From DATJPD01 sp035506575 (GTDB taxonomy: Bacteria; Pseudomonadota; Alphaproteobacteria; CACIAM-22H2): a DNA stretch of 64,000 nt. Of the stretch, positions 34,801-44,139 are shown one piece after another. The stretch is taken from contig DATJPD010000125.1 of assembly GCA_035506575.1 (NCBI GenBank), positions 1-64,000 on the forward strand, given 5' to 3'. A program made the translations under genes and the position numbers. The notes below the pieces were generated by a model that saw only the letters and a list, made by a program, of their open reading frames with translations, did not search any database and was not told where the DNA came from. Every line of letters begins with the position of its first letter. The stretch's first letter is position 1.

Positions 34801-37571
34801 CACCGGAAGGCGGGACAGCCGGCGCCGCCGTGACCGCGCAGCCTGCTGCGCTTGTCAGGCGCGTATCGCACCGGTATGGGCGCCGGATGGCGCTCGACGG
34901 GGTGACCTTGGAGATTCCGCCTTACCGGATGGTCGGGCTCATCGGCCCGGACGGGGTCGGCAAATCCACGCTCATGGCGCTCATCGCCGGCGTCCGCACC
35001 ATTCAGGAGGGCGAAGTCTTCGCCCTCGATGGCGACATGCGCGATCCGGACCACCGGCGAGCGAGCCTGCCGCGCATCGCCTACATGCCGCAGGGTTTAG
35101 GACGCAACCTCTACCCGACCTTGAGCGTACGCGAGAACCTCGATTTCTTCGGCCGTTTGTTCGGCCAAGGCGCCCGGGAACGTGAGGGACGCATCGCCGA
35201 GCTGCTGGCGGCGACCGGCCTCGACCCGTTCCCGGACCGCCCGGCCGGCAAGCTCTCCGGCGGCATGAAGCAGAAGCTGTCGCTGTGCTGCTCGCTCATC
35301 CACGATCCGGATCTCCTGATTCTCGATGAGCCGACGACCGGCGTGGACCCGCTCTCGCGCCGGCAATTTTGGGAGCTGATCGACCGCATCCGGGCGCGAC
35401 GACCGCAGATGAGCGTGATTGTCGCCACCGCGTACATGGAGGAGGCGGAGCGATTTTCTTGGCTCGCCGCGATGGACGACGGCAAGGTCATCGCCACCGG
35501 CACGCCGGAGGAACTGCGGACGAAGGGCGGCGCCCCGACGCTCGACGAAGCGTTCATCAATCTCCTGCCCGAGGCGAAGCGTGCCGGCCACGAGGCGGTC
35601 GTCCTTCCCCCTCGGCGGACGGTCGAGGGGCCGCCGGCGATCGAGGCGGACGGCCTGACCCAAAGGTTCGGCAAGTTCACAGCCGTCGACCATGTCAGTT
35701 TCCGCATCGAACGTGGCGAAATCTTCGGCTTTCTCGGCTCGAACGGCTGCGGCAAGACCACGACCATGAAAATGCTGACCGGCCTGCTCCCGCCGACCGA
35801 GGGGACGGCGCTGCTCCTGGGCCAGCACCTGGACGCAGGCGACATGGCGACGCGCCAGCGCGTCGGCTTCATGACGCAGGCGTTCTCGCTCTATGGCGAG
35901 CTCACGGTACGGCAAAATCTCGAGCTGCATGCGCATCTCTTCAAATTGCCGGAGGACAAGCGCAAGGCGCGCATCGAGGAGCTGCTCGAGAAGTTCGATT
36001 TCGCATCAGCGGCGGACATGCGGCCCGACAGCCTGCCGCTCGGAATGAAACAGCGCCTGCAGCTCGCCGTCGCCGTCCTCCACAAGCCCGAAGTCCTGAT
36101 CCTCGACGAGCCGACCTCCGGCGTCGATCCGGTCGCCCGCGATACGTTCTGGCGGTATCTGATCGAATTGTCGCGCAACGACGGCGTCACGATCTTCCTC
36201 TCGACCCATTTCATGAACGAGGCCGAGCGCTGCGACCGCATTTCCTTGATGCACGCCGGCAAGGTGATGGCGGTCGGCACCGCGAAGGAGCTGGCGGCGC
36301 GGCGCGGCATGAAAAGCCTGGAGGAGGCGTTCATCGCCTATCTCGAAGACGCCATCGGCAAGTCCGCAGCAAAGCCGGAGGCGGCAGCGCCCGGTGAGGA
36401 GCCGACGCATGACGCCGCCCCGGCGCCGGCGTCGGTCTGGCCCGGCCTGCGGCGGCTGTGGGCCTATGCGTTGCGCGAGACGATGGAGATCCTGCGGGAT
36501 CCGATCCGGCTGTCATTCGCACTGTTGGGCCCGATCATCCTCATGCTCACCACCGGCTACGGAATCAGCTTCGACGTGGAGAATCTGGCGTTTGCCGCCT
36601 ACGACCAGGACCAGACGCTGGAGAGCCGCGAATTTCTGGAGGAGCTGCGGGGGTCGAGATACTTCCAGGAACACCGGGAAATTACCTCGGCCGCCGAGGT
36701 CGAGCGGCGGCTCAGCTCGGGTGAGCTGAAGGTCGTGGTCGAGATTCCGCCGAATTTCGGCAAGCACCTGACCCGGGACGAGCATCCCGAACTCTCGGCG
36801 TGGATCGATGGCGCGATGTCGTTCCGCGCCGAAACCGCCCGCAGCTACCTGCTCGGAATTGCCCAAACCTACTTCTCCCATGAGGTGGCAAGAGGACGCA
36901 TCACCGGCGCCCAAGCTTCACCCCCTCTCATCGATATCGGCATCCGCTTCCGCTACAACCAGGCGTGGAAGAGCGTCTTTTCGATGATTCCCGGCGTCAT
37001 CATGCTCATCCTGATGGCGATCCCCGCGATGATGACGGCCATTGGCGTGGTCCGGGAGAAAGAAACTGGATCGATCGCCAACTTCCGCTCGACGCCCATC
37101 ACGCGGCTCGAATTTCTTCTGGGCAAGCAGCTGCCGTATCTGGTCATCGCGCTCGTGAATTTTTTCATCCTCCTCGTGATGGCGATTTTCCTGTTCGGCG
37201 TGCCGGTGAAGGGATCATCGCTGGCGTTGCTCGTCGGCGTCCTGCTGTACGTGTACTCCTCCACCGCCTTCGGCTTGCTCGTGTCGTGCTTTACCTCGAG
37301 CCAGGTCGCCGCGATCTTCACCGCGGCAGTGCTGAGCCTCGTAGTGTGTATCAACTTTGCCGGCCTGCTCGTGCCCGTGGCGTCGCTGTCCGGTCCAGCA
37401 CGCGCCATGGGTCTGGGATTCCCGGCCGGTTGGTTCAACCAGATCAGCCTTGGCACGTTCACCAAGGGTCTCGCCTTCGACGATCTATGGTTCGACATGG
37501 TGATGCTTTGGTTCTTTGGGATCGGGTTCCTGGCGGCGGCAACGGCGTTGCTGCGCAAGCAGGAGGTTTGA
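34797..37571 (+). CDS. rbbA: RbbA-like ribosome-associated ATPase / ABC transporter fusion
   Basis: A 924-residue fusion of two ABC ATPase domains and an ABC-2 membrane domain (about 550-924). In domain 1, Walker A is at 50-58 (GPDGVGKST), the signature is LSGGM (153-157) and Walker B ends in Asp177-Glu178, but the H-loop His is Ala212. In domain 2, Walker A is at 314-322 (GSNGCGKTT), the signature is the degenerate LPLGM (413-417), Asp437-Glu438 are present, and the H-loop His471 is intact. One ATP site would thus be consensus and the other degenerate. E. coli RbbA binds ribosomes and affects release of E-site tRNA; export is suggested by the neighbours. Start is GTG at 34797, overlapping the adaptor stop. 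Confidence 0.9.
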   Translation: MTPEGGTAGAAVTAQPAALVRRVSHRYGRRMALDGVTLEIPPYRMVGLIGPDGVGKSTLMALIAGVRTIQEGEVFALDGDMRDPDHRRASLPRIAYMPQGLGRNLYPTLSVRENLDFFGRLFGQGAREREGRIAELLAATGLDPFPDRPAGKLSGGMKQKLSLCCSLIHDPDLLILDEPTTGVDPLSRRQFWELIDRIRARRPQMSVIVATAYMEEAERFSWLAAMDDGKVIATGTPEELRTKGGAPTLDEAFINLLPEAKRAGHEAVVLPPRRTVEGPPAIEADGLTQRFGKFTAVDHVSFRIERGEIFGFLGSNGCGKTTTMKMLTGLLPPTEGTALLLGQHLDAGDMATRQRVGFMTQAFSLYGELTVRQNLELHAHLFKLPEDKRKARIEELLEKFDFASAADMRPDSLPLGMKQRLQLAVAVLHKPEVLILDEPTSGVDPVARDTFWRYLIELSRNDGVTIFLSTHFMNEAERCDRISLMHAGKVMAVGTAKELAARRGMKSLEEAFIAYLEDAIGKSAAKPEAAAPGEEPTHDAAPAPASVWPGLRRLWAYALRETMEILRDPIRLSFALLGPIILMLTTGYGISFDVENLAFAAYDQDQTLESREFLEELRGSRYFQEHREITSAAEVERRLSSGELKVVVEIPPNFGKHLTRDEHPELSAWIDGAMSFRAETARSYLLGIAQTYFSHEVARGRITGAQASPPLIDIGIRFRYNQAWKSVFSMIPGVIMLILMAIPAMMTAIGVVREKETGSIANFRSTPITRLEFLLGKQLPYLVIALVNFFILLVMAIFLFGVPVKGSSLALLVGVLLYVYSSTAFGLLVSCFTSSQVAAIFTAAVLSLVVCINFAGLLVPVASLSGPARAMGLGFPAGWFNQISLGTFTKGLAFDDLWFDMVMLWFFGIGFLAAATALLRKQEV

Positions 37572-37572
37572 G

Positions 37573-38712
37573 ATGAAACCCGATCTCAAACTTTCGTTCG
37601 GCAACATCTTTCGGCTGGGGATCAAGGAGCTGTACGGGCTGCGGACCGACCCCGTCCTCGTGTTCATGATCGGCTTCGTCTTTACGATCGCAGTGTTCTC
37701 GCAATCGAGCGGCGCCAAGTTCGAGGTCGACCATGCCTCGATCGGAGTCGTCGACGAAGATAAATCGGAGCTGTCGCGCCGGATTACCAACGCGCTGCTC
37801 CCGCCGTATTTCAAACCCGCCATCGAGATCGAGGCCGACCAGATCGATCCCGAGATGAATTCGGGGCGCCTGACCTTCGTCGTCGAACTGCCGCCCAAGC
37901 TCGAGCACGACATCCTGGCCGGCCGTCAACCGACGGTGCAGATCAACATCGATGCGACCGCGATGTCCCAGGCCGGCAACGGCTCCGTGTACGTCGAGAA
38001 CATCATCGCGCAGGAGGCCTCGAGCATCATCGGCCACGGCGAAGGCTCCGACGGCGCCCCGATCAACCTGGTGACGCGGACCATGTTCAACCCGAACCTG
38101 AAATCCGAATGGTTCAACGCCACCATGGCGGTCGTTCAGCACATCACCATGCTCGGGATCGTGCTCGTCGGGGCCGCCCTGATCCGCGAGCGCGAGCACG
38201 GGACCGTGGAGCACCTGCTGGTCATGCCGGTCCGGCCGGCGGAGATCATGCTGGCGAAGATCTGGGCGAACGGCCTGGTCATCGTTGCTGCCGCCTGCGG
38301 ATCGCTATGGTTCGTGGTTCACAAGCTGATCGGCACGCCGCTGGAGGGGCCGATGCCCCTCTTTGTTGCGGGCTTGGTCGTCTACGAGTTTTCGGTCGGC
38401 GCTCTCGGTCTCATGCTGGCCACCTTCGCCGGAACCATGGGACAGTTCGGCCTGCTGTTCATCCCGGTCGTGGCGATCCTCAACCTGCTGTCCGGGAGCA
38501 CAACTCCCACAGAGACGATCCCGGTGTGGCTGCAGGACGTGATGCAGTGCACGCCGACCCCACACTTCGTCAGTTTTGCGCAGACGGTCTTGTCGCGCGG
38601 CGCCGGGCTCGACATCGTCTGGCCCGAGCTCTGCATCATGACCGGGATCACCGTTCTTTACTTCGCCGTGTCTCTGGCCCGGTTCAGGACGGCTCTCTCG
38701 AAATTCCAGTAG
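37573..38712 (+). CDS. ABC-2 type transporter permease (YhhJ-like)
   Basis: A 379-residue permease with one N-terminal membrane helix (about 27-45), a large extracytoplasmic loop (about 50-180) and five further helices from about 190 to the end; LIREREHGTVEHLLVMPVRPAEIMLAKIWANG is the family signature before helix 3. It begins one base after the RbbA stop, and matches the third gene of the yhiI-rbbA-yhhJ set. With the adaptor and RbbA it should form an inner-membrane exporter; the substrate is unknown. Confidence 0.9.
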   Translation: MKPDLKLSFGNIFRLGIKELYGLRTDPVLVFMIGFVFTIAVFSQSSGAKFEVDHASIGVVDEDKSELSRRITNALLPPYFKPAIEIEADQIDPEMNSGRLTFVVELPPKLEHDILAGRQPTVQINIDATAMSQAGNGSVYVENIIAQEASSIIGHGEGSDGAPINLVTRTMFNPNLKSEWFNATMAVVQHITMLGIVLVGAALIREREHGTVEHLLVMPVRPAEIMLAKIWANGLVIVAAACGSLWFVVHKLIGTPLEGPMPLFVAGLVVYEFSVGALGLMLATFAGTMGQFGLLFIPVVAILNLLSGSTTPTETIPVWLQDVMQCTPTPHFVSFAQTVLSRGAGLDIVWPELCIMTGITVLYFAVSLARFRTALSKFQ

Positions 38713-38749
38713 CCATGGCGAGGGCCCCGAAACGCTGCCGCGGAGCCTT

Positions 38750-38763
38750 TTGACCTGGATCAA
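38750..38763 (+). promoter_or_regulatory. FNR/FixK-type box 4 (AAA/Mla operon promoter)
   Basis: TTGAC-CTGG-ATCAA, a perfect TTGA-N6-TCAA match. TAGATA at 38786-38791 is the -10 candidate, 29.5 bp from the box centre, placing transcription start near 38798, followed by GGAGG and the ATG at 38813. The next seven genes all point the same way, with gaps of 36 bases or less. Confidence 0.78.
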
Positions 38764-38812
38764 GGTGCGAAGCCGCGCCGGCACATAGATAGGGAGGGTC
38801 GACGGAGGCGTC

Positions 38813-39013
38813 ATGTTCGGGCTGATCGTTCGCATCCTCCTGGGGCTCGGCGGAGTTCTGGCCAGCTGCGTTGTGGCCAGGGATGCGCTCAATTTCAGCA
38901 CGGTCCAGATGACCATCGCCGTGCTCCTGTTCGTGGCCGCCGTGGGCGTGCTGGCGTTCTGGCCCACGCGCTGGTTCCACAAACTCGCGCGGCTGTTGAC
39001 GGACCGCCCATGA
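38813..39013 (+). CDS. Small two-helix membrane protein (66 aa)
   Basis: Two hydrophobic segments (about residues 2-22 and 32-51) joined by a short loop with a charged, Arg-rich C-terminal end (FHKLARLLTDRP), so probably an inner-membrane hairpin. No family is recognised. A GGAGG ribosome site precedes the ATG. Its last codons overlap the start of the next gene by four bases (ATGA), and it is the first gene after FNR-type box 4. Confidence 0.8.
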   Translation: MFGLIVRILLGLGGVLASCVVARDALNFSTVQMTIAVLLFVAAVGVLAFWPTRWFHKLARLLTDRP

Positions 39014-39513
39014 GCGACGCGTACCTCTATGCAACTGCCGGCATCGTCGGATCAATCATTGGCGCGCTCTCCTCCCTCGGCACCACCTGGATGTCACAGC
39101 GCGCACAAGCGCAGTCAGAGCACGTCATCCGCTCCGCGAACAAGCGCCGCGAGCTCTACGAGGCGTTCATCGACGAGACATCGCAGCTTTACGCCGACGC
39201 CCTGGTGCACGAATTCGGCGATCCGTCGAAGCTGGTCCGTCTCTATGCGCTGATCAGCAAATTGCGCCTGACCGCCCCGGCACGAATGGTCGCGAAGGCG
39301 GATGAGGTGATGCTGCATATCATGGAGCTCTACCAGGCGCCCCCGTCGAAGAAGCGCTTCGACCTCTCGCAGGTGACGGCACGACGGGACGAGCTGGATC
39401 TGCTCCGGACATTCAGCGAGGCGGGCCGCGACGATCTGCATCACGGCGCGCGCGGAATCCACCCGGCCCCGAGCCAGCCTGCCCGGAGTGTCGAATCGAT
39501 CCCGTCGCGCTGA
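39010..39513 (+). CDS. Membrane-anchored hypothetical protein (167 aa)
   Basis: One N-terminal membrane segment (about 6-26, Gly/Ser/Ala-rich: TAGIVGSIIGALSSLG) is followed by a soluble, mainly helical region (30-145) and a proline-rich tail. I do not recognise the family. The helical part has a coiled-coil look around QAQSEHVIRSANKRRELYEAFIDE. It overlaps the previous gene by four bases and precedes the AAA ATPase gene by 36, so the two small membrane proteins may be partners or anchors of the ATPase (inference). Confidence 0.75.
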   Translation: MSDAYLYATAGIVGSIIGALSSLGTTWMSQRAQAQSEHVIRSANKRRELYEAFIDETSQLYADALVHEFGDPSKLVRLYALISKLRLTAPARMVAKADEVMLHIMELYQAPPSKKRFDLSQVTARRDELDLLRTFSEAGRDDLHHGARGIHPAPSQPARSVESIPSR

Positions 39514-39549
39514 ACCGGCCGTTTTTCATCCCACTCGCGAGGTCCGTCC

Positions 39550-41220
39550 ATGTCGAACCTCTCCAGTCGTTCCGAGACGCTACCGCCGGCCAGCGCCGAT
39601 CTGGAGGACTTCCAGCGCAACCTGTCCGACGTCATCCGCGCCCGCTTTTCGATCGTACAGGTGGTCACGCACGAAGAAGATCGCGCCCGGCAGATCGTGG
39701 ACAAGATCGCCGCCGCGCTCGAATACAAGCCTTATCTGTGGAGCGCCACGCGCGGCATCGTCGAGGATTTCGACAGCGACGTAAACGTCGGTGTGCGCCC
39801 GAATGCCCTGCGGGATCTCGAAGCCGCGATCGATCACTGCGAGAAGATCGCCCAGAGCGGCCGCAAGTCCCTATTCGTGTTCCTCGATCCTTATCCATTC
39901 CTCAGCCCCAAGGCAGCCGAGATCGCTCACCGTCGGCGCCTGCGCGAGTTCGCGATGAACATCCGCAACCGCGGCTACAACGCGACGTGCGTGATCATCA
40001 CGCCCAATCGCGATATCGCGCCGGAGCTCGAAAAAGAGATCACGCTTGTCGATTTGCCGCTCCCCGATCATCAGTACGTGGCCCAGTTCGTCGAAGCGTT
40101 CGTGGCCCGGGTCAGCAAGAGCCCCAAGGTCCATGTCGGGACCGACCGCCAGCTGGTGAATGCTCTGGCCGATGCCGCGGTCGGACTGACGAAGGCAGAG
40201 ATCGAGAACTGCCTCGCCAAGGCGCTGGTTCACGGCTTTGGCCTGCATACGGAAGACGTGCGGTTCATCGTCGAGGAAAAGAAGCAGATCATCCGCAAGT
40301 CCGGCATCCTCGAGTATATCGACACGAAGGGTCTGACCCTGGACGAGGTCGGCGGTCTCGAGGTCCTGAAGAGGTGGCTGATGATCCGCCGCCTGGCGTT
40401 TACGGCCGAGGCGGCGGCCTACGGCATCCAGAGCCCCAAAGGCGTTCTGGTCACCGGCATCCCCGGCTGCGGCAAGTCGCTCACCGCCAAATGCGTCGCG
40501 GCAACTGCGGGCGTGCCGCTGATCCAGCTCGACATGGGTCGCATCTTTTCGATGTGGGTCGGCTCCTCCGAAGAGAACATCCGCAACGCGCTCAAGACCT
40601 GCGAGGCGGTCGCCCCCTGCGTGCTGTGGATCGACGAGATCGAGAAGGGCTTGGGATCCGCCACGCGCAGTTCGGGCGACAGCGGCGTCGGGATGCGGGT
40701 GTTCGGCACCCTCATCACCTGGATGCAGGAAAAGAAGTCACCGGTGTTCATTTTTGCCACCGCCAACGAGATCGAGGCGCTGCCGAGCGAGCTGCTGCGC
40801 AAAGGCCGGTTCGACGACATCTTCTTCGTCGATCTGCCGACGGCCGCCGAGCGCAAATCCATCTTCGAGGTCCAGCTGCGCAAGCACAAGCATAGCCCGG
40901 CCGCGTACGACATGGATCGCCTCGTCGAGTTGTCCGGCGAAGGGCATCTGGGTCCGAACACCTCGCTCACCGGAGCGGAGATCGAGGCATGGGTGAACGA
41001 GGCGATGATCGCCTCGTTCGCGCGCCGTTGCACCTCTCAAAATCCGCGCGACGATCTTTCGATGGCGGATTTCGAATCGACCCTGGCGCGTCTCGTTCCG
41101 ATCTCGCGCCTGCGCGGCGAGCAGTTCAACCGCATGCGCGAATGGGCGACCGAGCACGCCATTGCTGCGTCCGAGCGCGCCCCGGCGCTCGTCGGCCGAG
41201 GCCGGCGGATCGATTTGTAG
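39550..41220 (+). CDS. AAA+ ATPase, Ycf46-like
   Basis: A 556-residue protein. The N-terminal region (about 20-190) resembles a degenerate AAA fold, with FVFLDPYPFLSP and VIITPNRDIAPELEKEI, as in cyanobacterial and chloroplast Ycf46. The active AAA module follows at about 260-450: Walker A GIPGCGKS (303-310), Walker B VLWIDEIEK with Asp362-Glu363, sensor FIFATANEIEALPSELLRKGRFD with the arginine finger, and a helical lid. No protease domain is present. The fold moves or unfolds protein partners using ATP; the target is unknown. Ribosome site GAGG sits at 39539-39542. It is co-oriented with the Mla genes. Confidence 0.88.
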   Translation: MSNLSSRSETLPPASADLEDFQRNLSDVIRARFSIVQVVTHEEDRARQIVDKIAAALEYKPYLWSATRGIVEDFDSDVNVGVRPNALRDLEAAIDHCEKIAQSGRKSLFVFLDPYPFLSPKAAEIAHRRRLREFAMNIRNRGYNATCVIITPNRDIAPELEKEITLVDLPLPDHQYVAQFVEAFVARVSKSPKVHVGTDRQLVNALADAAVGLTKAEIENCLAKALVHGFGLHTEDVRFIVEEKKQIIRKSGILEYIDTKGLTLDEVGGLEVLKRWLMIRRLAFTAEAAAYGIQSPKGVLVTGIPGCGKSLTAKCVAATAGVPLIQLDMGRIFSMWVGSSEENIRNALKTCEAVAPCVLWIDEIEKGLGSATRSSGDSGVGMRVFGTLITWMQEKKSPVFIFATANEIEALPSELLRKGRFDDIFFVDLPTAAERKSIFEVQLRKHKHSPAAYDMDRLVELSGEGHLGPNTSLTGAEIEAWVNEAMIASFARRCTSQNPRDDLSMADFESTLARLVPISRLRGEQFNRMREWATEHAIAASERAPALVGRGRRIDL

Positions 41221-41223
41221 CCC

Positions 41224-42402
41224 ATGGCGCCTGCCGGAACCTTCCCATTGCCCCGAACGCGCGCCCCGGAGTGCCGCTTGGAGCGGCGCGGGTCCGACGC
41301 GGTGCTGCATCTGGCCGGTGACTGGATCGCGCGCGACACCGGCGTTCGCGATGCCCGGACCGCAAAGCAACTGGTCGTCGACGCCAACGGTGCGGCCCGG
41401 CTGCGGATCGACACCGGCAAGCTCGGCCGCTGGGACAGTGCGCTCGTCGTCTTTCTGCAGGACATACGCGAGGCGGCGACTGGCGGCGGTGCCGGCCGTG
41501 CGATCGCGATCGACGAGCAGACGATCCCGCAGGCAGCGCGGCGGCTGTTGATGCTCGCGGCCTTGTCAGATGGCGCCGCGGCGACAAAGGCGGAGCGCAT
41601 CCCGTCGGTCCCGCTTCTGGCCCGCATCGGGCGGCCCGCGATCTCGGCCTGGGGCGGGGCAACCGCGGCGTGCGCGCTGGTCGGCGACGTGGCGCTGCGC
41701 ACCGGCGCCGCACTGACAGGCCGGCTGCGCAGCCGTGCCGGCGACATCCTCTCGCTCATGCGCGATGCCGGCGCCGGAGCTCTCGGCATCGTGACCATCA
41801 CGAACGCGTTGGTGGGCGGCATTCTCGCCTTCGTCGGCGGGGTGCAGCTCCGCCGCTTCGGCACCCAGATTTACGTGGCCGACCTCGTCGGCATCGCCAC
41901 CGCGCGCGAGATGGCAGCGGTCGTGACGGCCGTCGTCATGGCCGGCCGGACCGGCGGCGCATATGCGGCGCAGATTGCGACCATGGAAGGCAACGAGGAG
42001 ATTGATGCGCTGCGGGCGCTCGGAATCCCGATCCGCGACTATCTCATCATGCCGCGCGTCGTGGCGCTGGTGACCATGATGCCGCTGCTTTACGTCTACG
42101 CATGCGCGGTCGGGCTGCTCGGCGGCATGATCGTGACCGTGACAACCGTCGACGTATCGGCGCCCGCCTACATCCAGGAGACCCAGAGGGCGATCACGTT
42201 TACGCATATGTCGCTGGGGGTCGCGAAAAGCGTCGTGTTTGGTGCGATCGTAGCCCTCGCCAGCTGCTACATAGGCCTGCGCGCCGGGCGCAGCTCGGCC
42301 GCGGTCGGACAGGCCGCGACGAGTGCGGTCGTGGCCGGAATCATCGCTGTGATTGCGCTCGACTGGCTGTTCGCCATGTGCGCGAACGCGCTGGGCATCT
42401 AA
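41224..42402 (+). CDS. mlaE: MlaE-type ABC permease with N-terminal STAS-like domain
   Basis: A 392-residue permease of the MCE/Mla lipid transporter. Residues 1-120 look like a STAS domain (the job of MlaB in E. coli), fused ahead of the MlaE membrane domain (about 140-390). Family blocks GGVQLRRFGTQIYVADLVGIATAREMAAVVTAVVMAGRTGGAYAAQIATM and EEIDALRALGI are clear. Its ATG is 3 bases after the ATPase stop and 3 bases separate it from mlaF. It should move phospholipids between inner membrane and the MCE protein. Confidence 0.92.
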   Translation: MAPAGTFPLPRTRAPECRLERRGSDAVLHLAGDWIARDTGVRDARTAKQLVVDANGAARLRIDTGKLGRWDSALVVFLQDIREAATGGGAGRAIAIDEQTIPQAARRLLMLAALSDGAAATKAERIPSVPLLARIGRPAISAWGGATAACALVGDVALRTGAALTGRLRSRAGDILSLMRDAGAGALGIVTITNALVGGILAFVGGVQLRRFGTQIYVADLVGIATAREMAAVVTAVVMAGRTGGAYAAQIATMEGNEEIDALRALGIPIRDYLIMPRVVALVTMMPLLYVYACAVGLLGGMIVTVTTVDVSAPAYIQETQRAITFTHMSLGVAKSVVFGAIVALASCYIGLRAGRSSAAVGQAATSAVVAGIIAVIALDWLFAMCANALGI

Positions 42403-42405
42403 GCC

Positions 42406-43170
42406 ATGGCTTCTGTCGCCACTGCCGAGGACCGTGTGCGCGTGGACGGGCTCGCGCTCGCCTACGGCAAAAGGACGATTCAACGTGACGTGAGCTTCGC
42501 CGTTCGGCGCGGGTCGGTGTTTGCCATCATGGGCGGCAGCGGCTGCGGCAAGAGCACGGTGCTGAAGTCACTGGTTGGATTGCTGCGGCCGACGGCCGGC
42601 TCGGTCGTGATCGAGGGCCAGGATTATTGGGGTCTCGCCGAGGACCGTCGGGCCGAATTGAGCCGCCGGTTCGGCGTCGTCTTCCAGAGCAGCGCCTTGT
42701 GGAGCTCGATGACTGTCGCCGATAACGTGGCGCTCCCGCTGCAGATGTTTACGGGTCTCGCCGACGCGGCCATTGCGGCGCTGGTACGCCTCAAGCTGTC
42801 GCTGGTCGGCCTGCGCGCGGCGGCCGCCCGGATGCCCGCCGATCTGAGCGGCGGCATGCGCAAGCGCGCCGGCATCGCGAGGGCGCTGGCCCTCGACCCG
42901 GACATCCTGTTCCTCGACGAGCCGTCGGCCGGCCTCGATCCGATCACGTCGAAGCGCCTGGACGACCTCATCCTCGAGCTGCGCGACGGGCTCGGCGTCA
43001 CGATCGTCCTCGTAAGCCACGAGCTGCCGAGCCTGTTTGCCACCTGCGATGACGGCATCTTTCTCGACGCCGAGACCGGAACCGCGATTGCCCACGGCTC
43101 GCCTCGTGCGTTGCGCGATGGCTGCGATCATCCCACGGTGCGCGCGTTCATGGCGCGCGCGGAGGGCTGA
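42406..43170 (+). CDS. mlaF: MlaF-type ABC transporter ATP-binding protein
   Basis: A 254-residue ABC ATPase. Walker A is GGSGCGKST (43-51), the signature LSGGM (147-151), Walker B ILFLDEPSAGLDP with Asp171-Glu172, and the H-loop His is in LVSHELPSL, so it should be fully active. The GVVFQSSALWSSMTVADNV stretch is typical of MlaF/Mkl proteins. It powers the MlaE permease. Its stop codon is directly followed by the ATG of the MCE gene. Confidence 0.93.
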   Translation: MASVATAEDRVRVDGLALAYGKRTIQRDVSFAVRRGSVFAIMGGSGCGKSTVLKSLVGLLRPTAGSVVIEGQDYWGLAEDRRAELSRRFGVVFQSSALWSSMTVADNVALPLQMFTGLADAAIAALVRLKLSLVGLRAAAARMPADLSGGMRKRAGIARALALDPDILFLDEPSAGLDPITSKRLDDLILELRDGLGVTIVLVSHELPSLFATCDDGIFLDAETGTAIAHGSPRALRDGCDHPTVRAFMARAEG

Positions 43171-44139
43171 ATGGCCGCGGAGAGACCGGCAGTCGTCGGC
43201 GGGTTCGTCCTGGGTGCGGCGGCACTCGCCGTTGCGGCGATCCTGTTCTTTGGCGGAACCCGCTTTTTCGAACGGACCACGCGCGCCGTTGTCCTGTTCG
43301 ACGGATCTGTCGCTGGGCTGGACGTGGGCGCGCCGGTGACGTTCCGCGGCTTTCGCATCGGTTCGGTGCGGGACATCGTGGTCCACCTGTCGCCCGAAGG
43401 TTGGGCGCGGACCTACGTCTACATCGAGGGGCAACCCGATAAATTGGTGATCGAGCTGGGTGGCTCCACGAAGGAGCCCCGGATCGAAGATCTCGTGGCC
43501 AAGGGTCTGCGCGCCCAACTCGCGCTCCAGAGCTTCGTGACCGCGCAGCTTCGAGTCGACCTCAACTTCGAACCGGCGACGCCAGCAACGCTGGCGCCGG
43601 TAGATACGCACGGTGTCCCGCAAATTCCCGCAGTCCAGTCCGGCCTTGAACGCCTGCAGACCACCATAACCGAACTGCCCCTTCAGGACCTTGCGCAGGC
43701 GGCGCTCCGGACGTTGGCGAGCGGTCAGCGTCTCATGGATGATCTGGACGCGAAGCTCGATCCTCTGGCCGGCAAACTGGACCGCCTCCTGGAGAGCGCC
43801 ACCGTGACCGCGGAGACGGGAACAGAAGCCGTCGCCCGTCTGCAGGCGGACGGCTCTCGCACGTTGTTTGCGGCCCAGCGGTTTCTCGAAGAGGCCCAGC
43901 GCCAGGTCGATGACCGTGGGGCTGAAATCAGGACGGCGCTGGAGTCGGCCAACCGGGCGGCGCGCAAGGTCGAAGCGTTGGCGGACTCCGCCGACAGCCT
44001 CATCGCGCAGCGATCGCGATTTCGCGGGGACCTCGAGGCTGCAGCCCGCGACCTCGCCGCAAGTTCGGCCTCGCTGCGGGGCTTTGCCCAGCAGATCGAG
44101 CGCAACCCCGGCACGCTCGTGAGGGGCACTGGCGAATGA
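43171..44139 (+). CDS. mlaD: MlaD-type MCE lipid-binding protein
   Basis: A 322-residue protein with one N-terminal membrane anchor (about 11-31) and an MCE domain (about 37-120, TRAVVLFDGSVAGLDVGAPVTFRGFRIGSVRDI). A long helical and coiled-coil tail follows (about 160-320). The long tail is typical of alphaproteobacterial MlaD/PqiB-like proteins that can form a hydrophobic channel toward the outer membrane. It overlaps the lipoprotein gene by four bases. Confidence 0.92.
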   Translation: MAAERPAVVGGFVLGAAALAVAAILFFGGTRFFERTTRAVVLFDGSVAGLDVGAPVTFRGFRIGSVRDIVVHLSPEGWARTYVYIEGQPDKLVIELGGSTKEPRIEDLVAKGLRAQLALQSFVTAQLRVDLNFEPATPATLAPVDTHGVPQIPAVQSGLERLQTTITELPLQDLAQAALRTLASGQRLMDDLDAKLDPLAGKLDRLLESATVTAETGTEAVARLQADGSRTLFAAQRFLEEAQRQVDDRGAEIRTALESANRAARKVEALADSADSLIAQRSRFRGDLEAAARDLAASSASLRGFAQQIERNPGTLVRGTGE

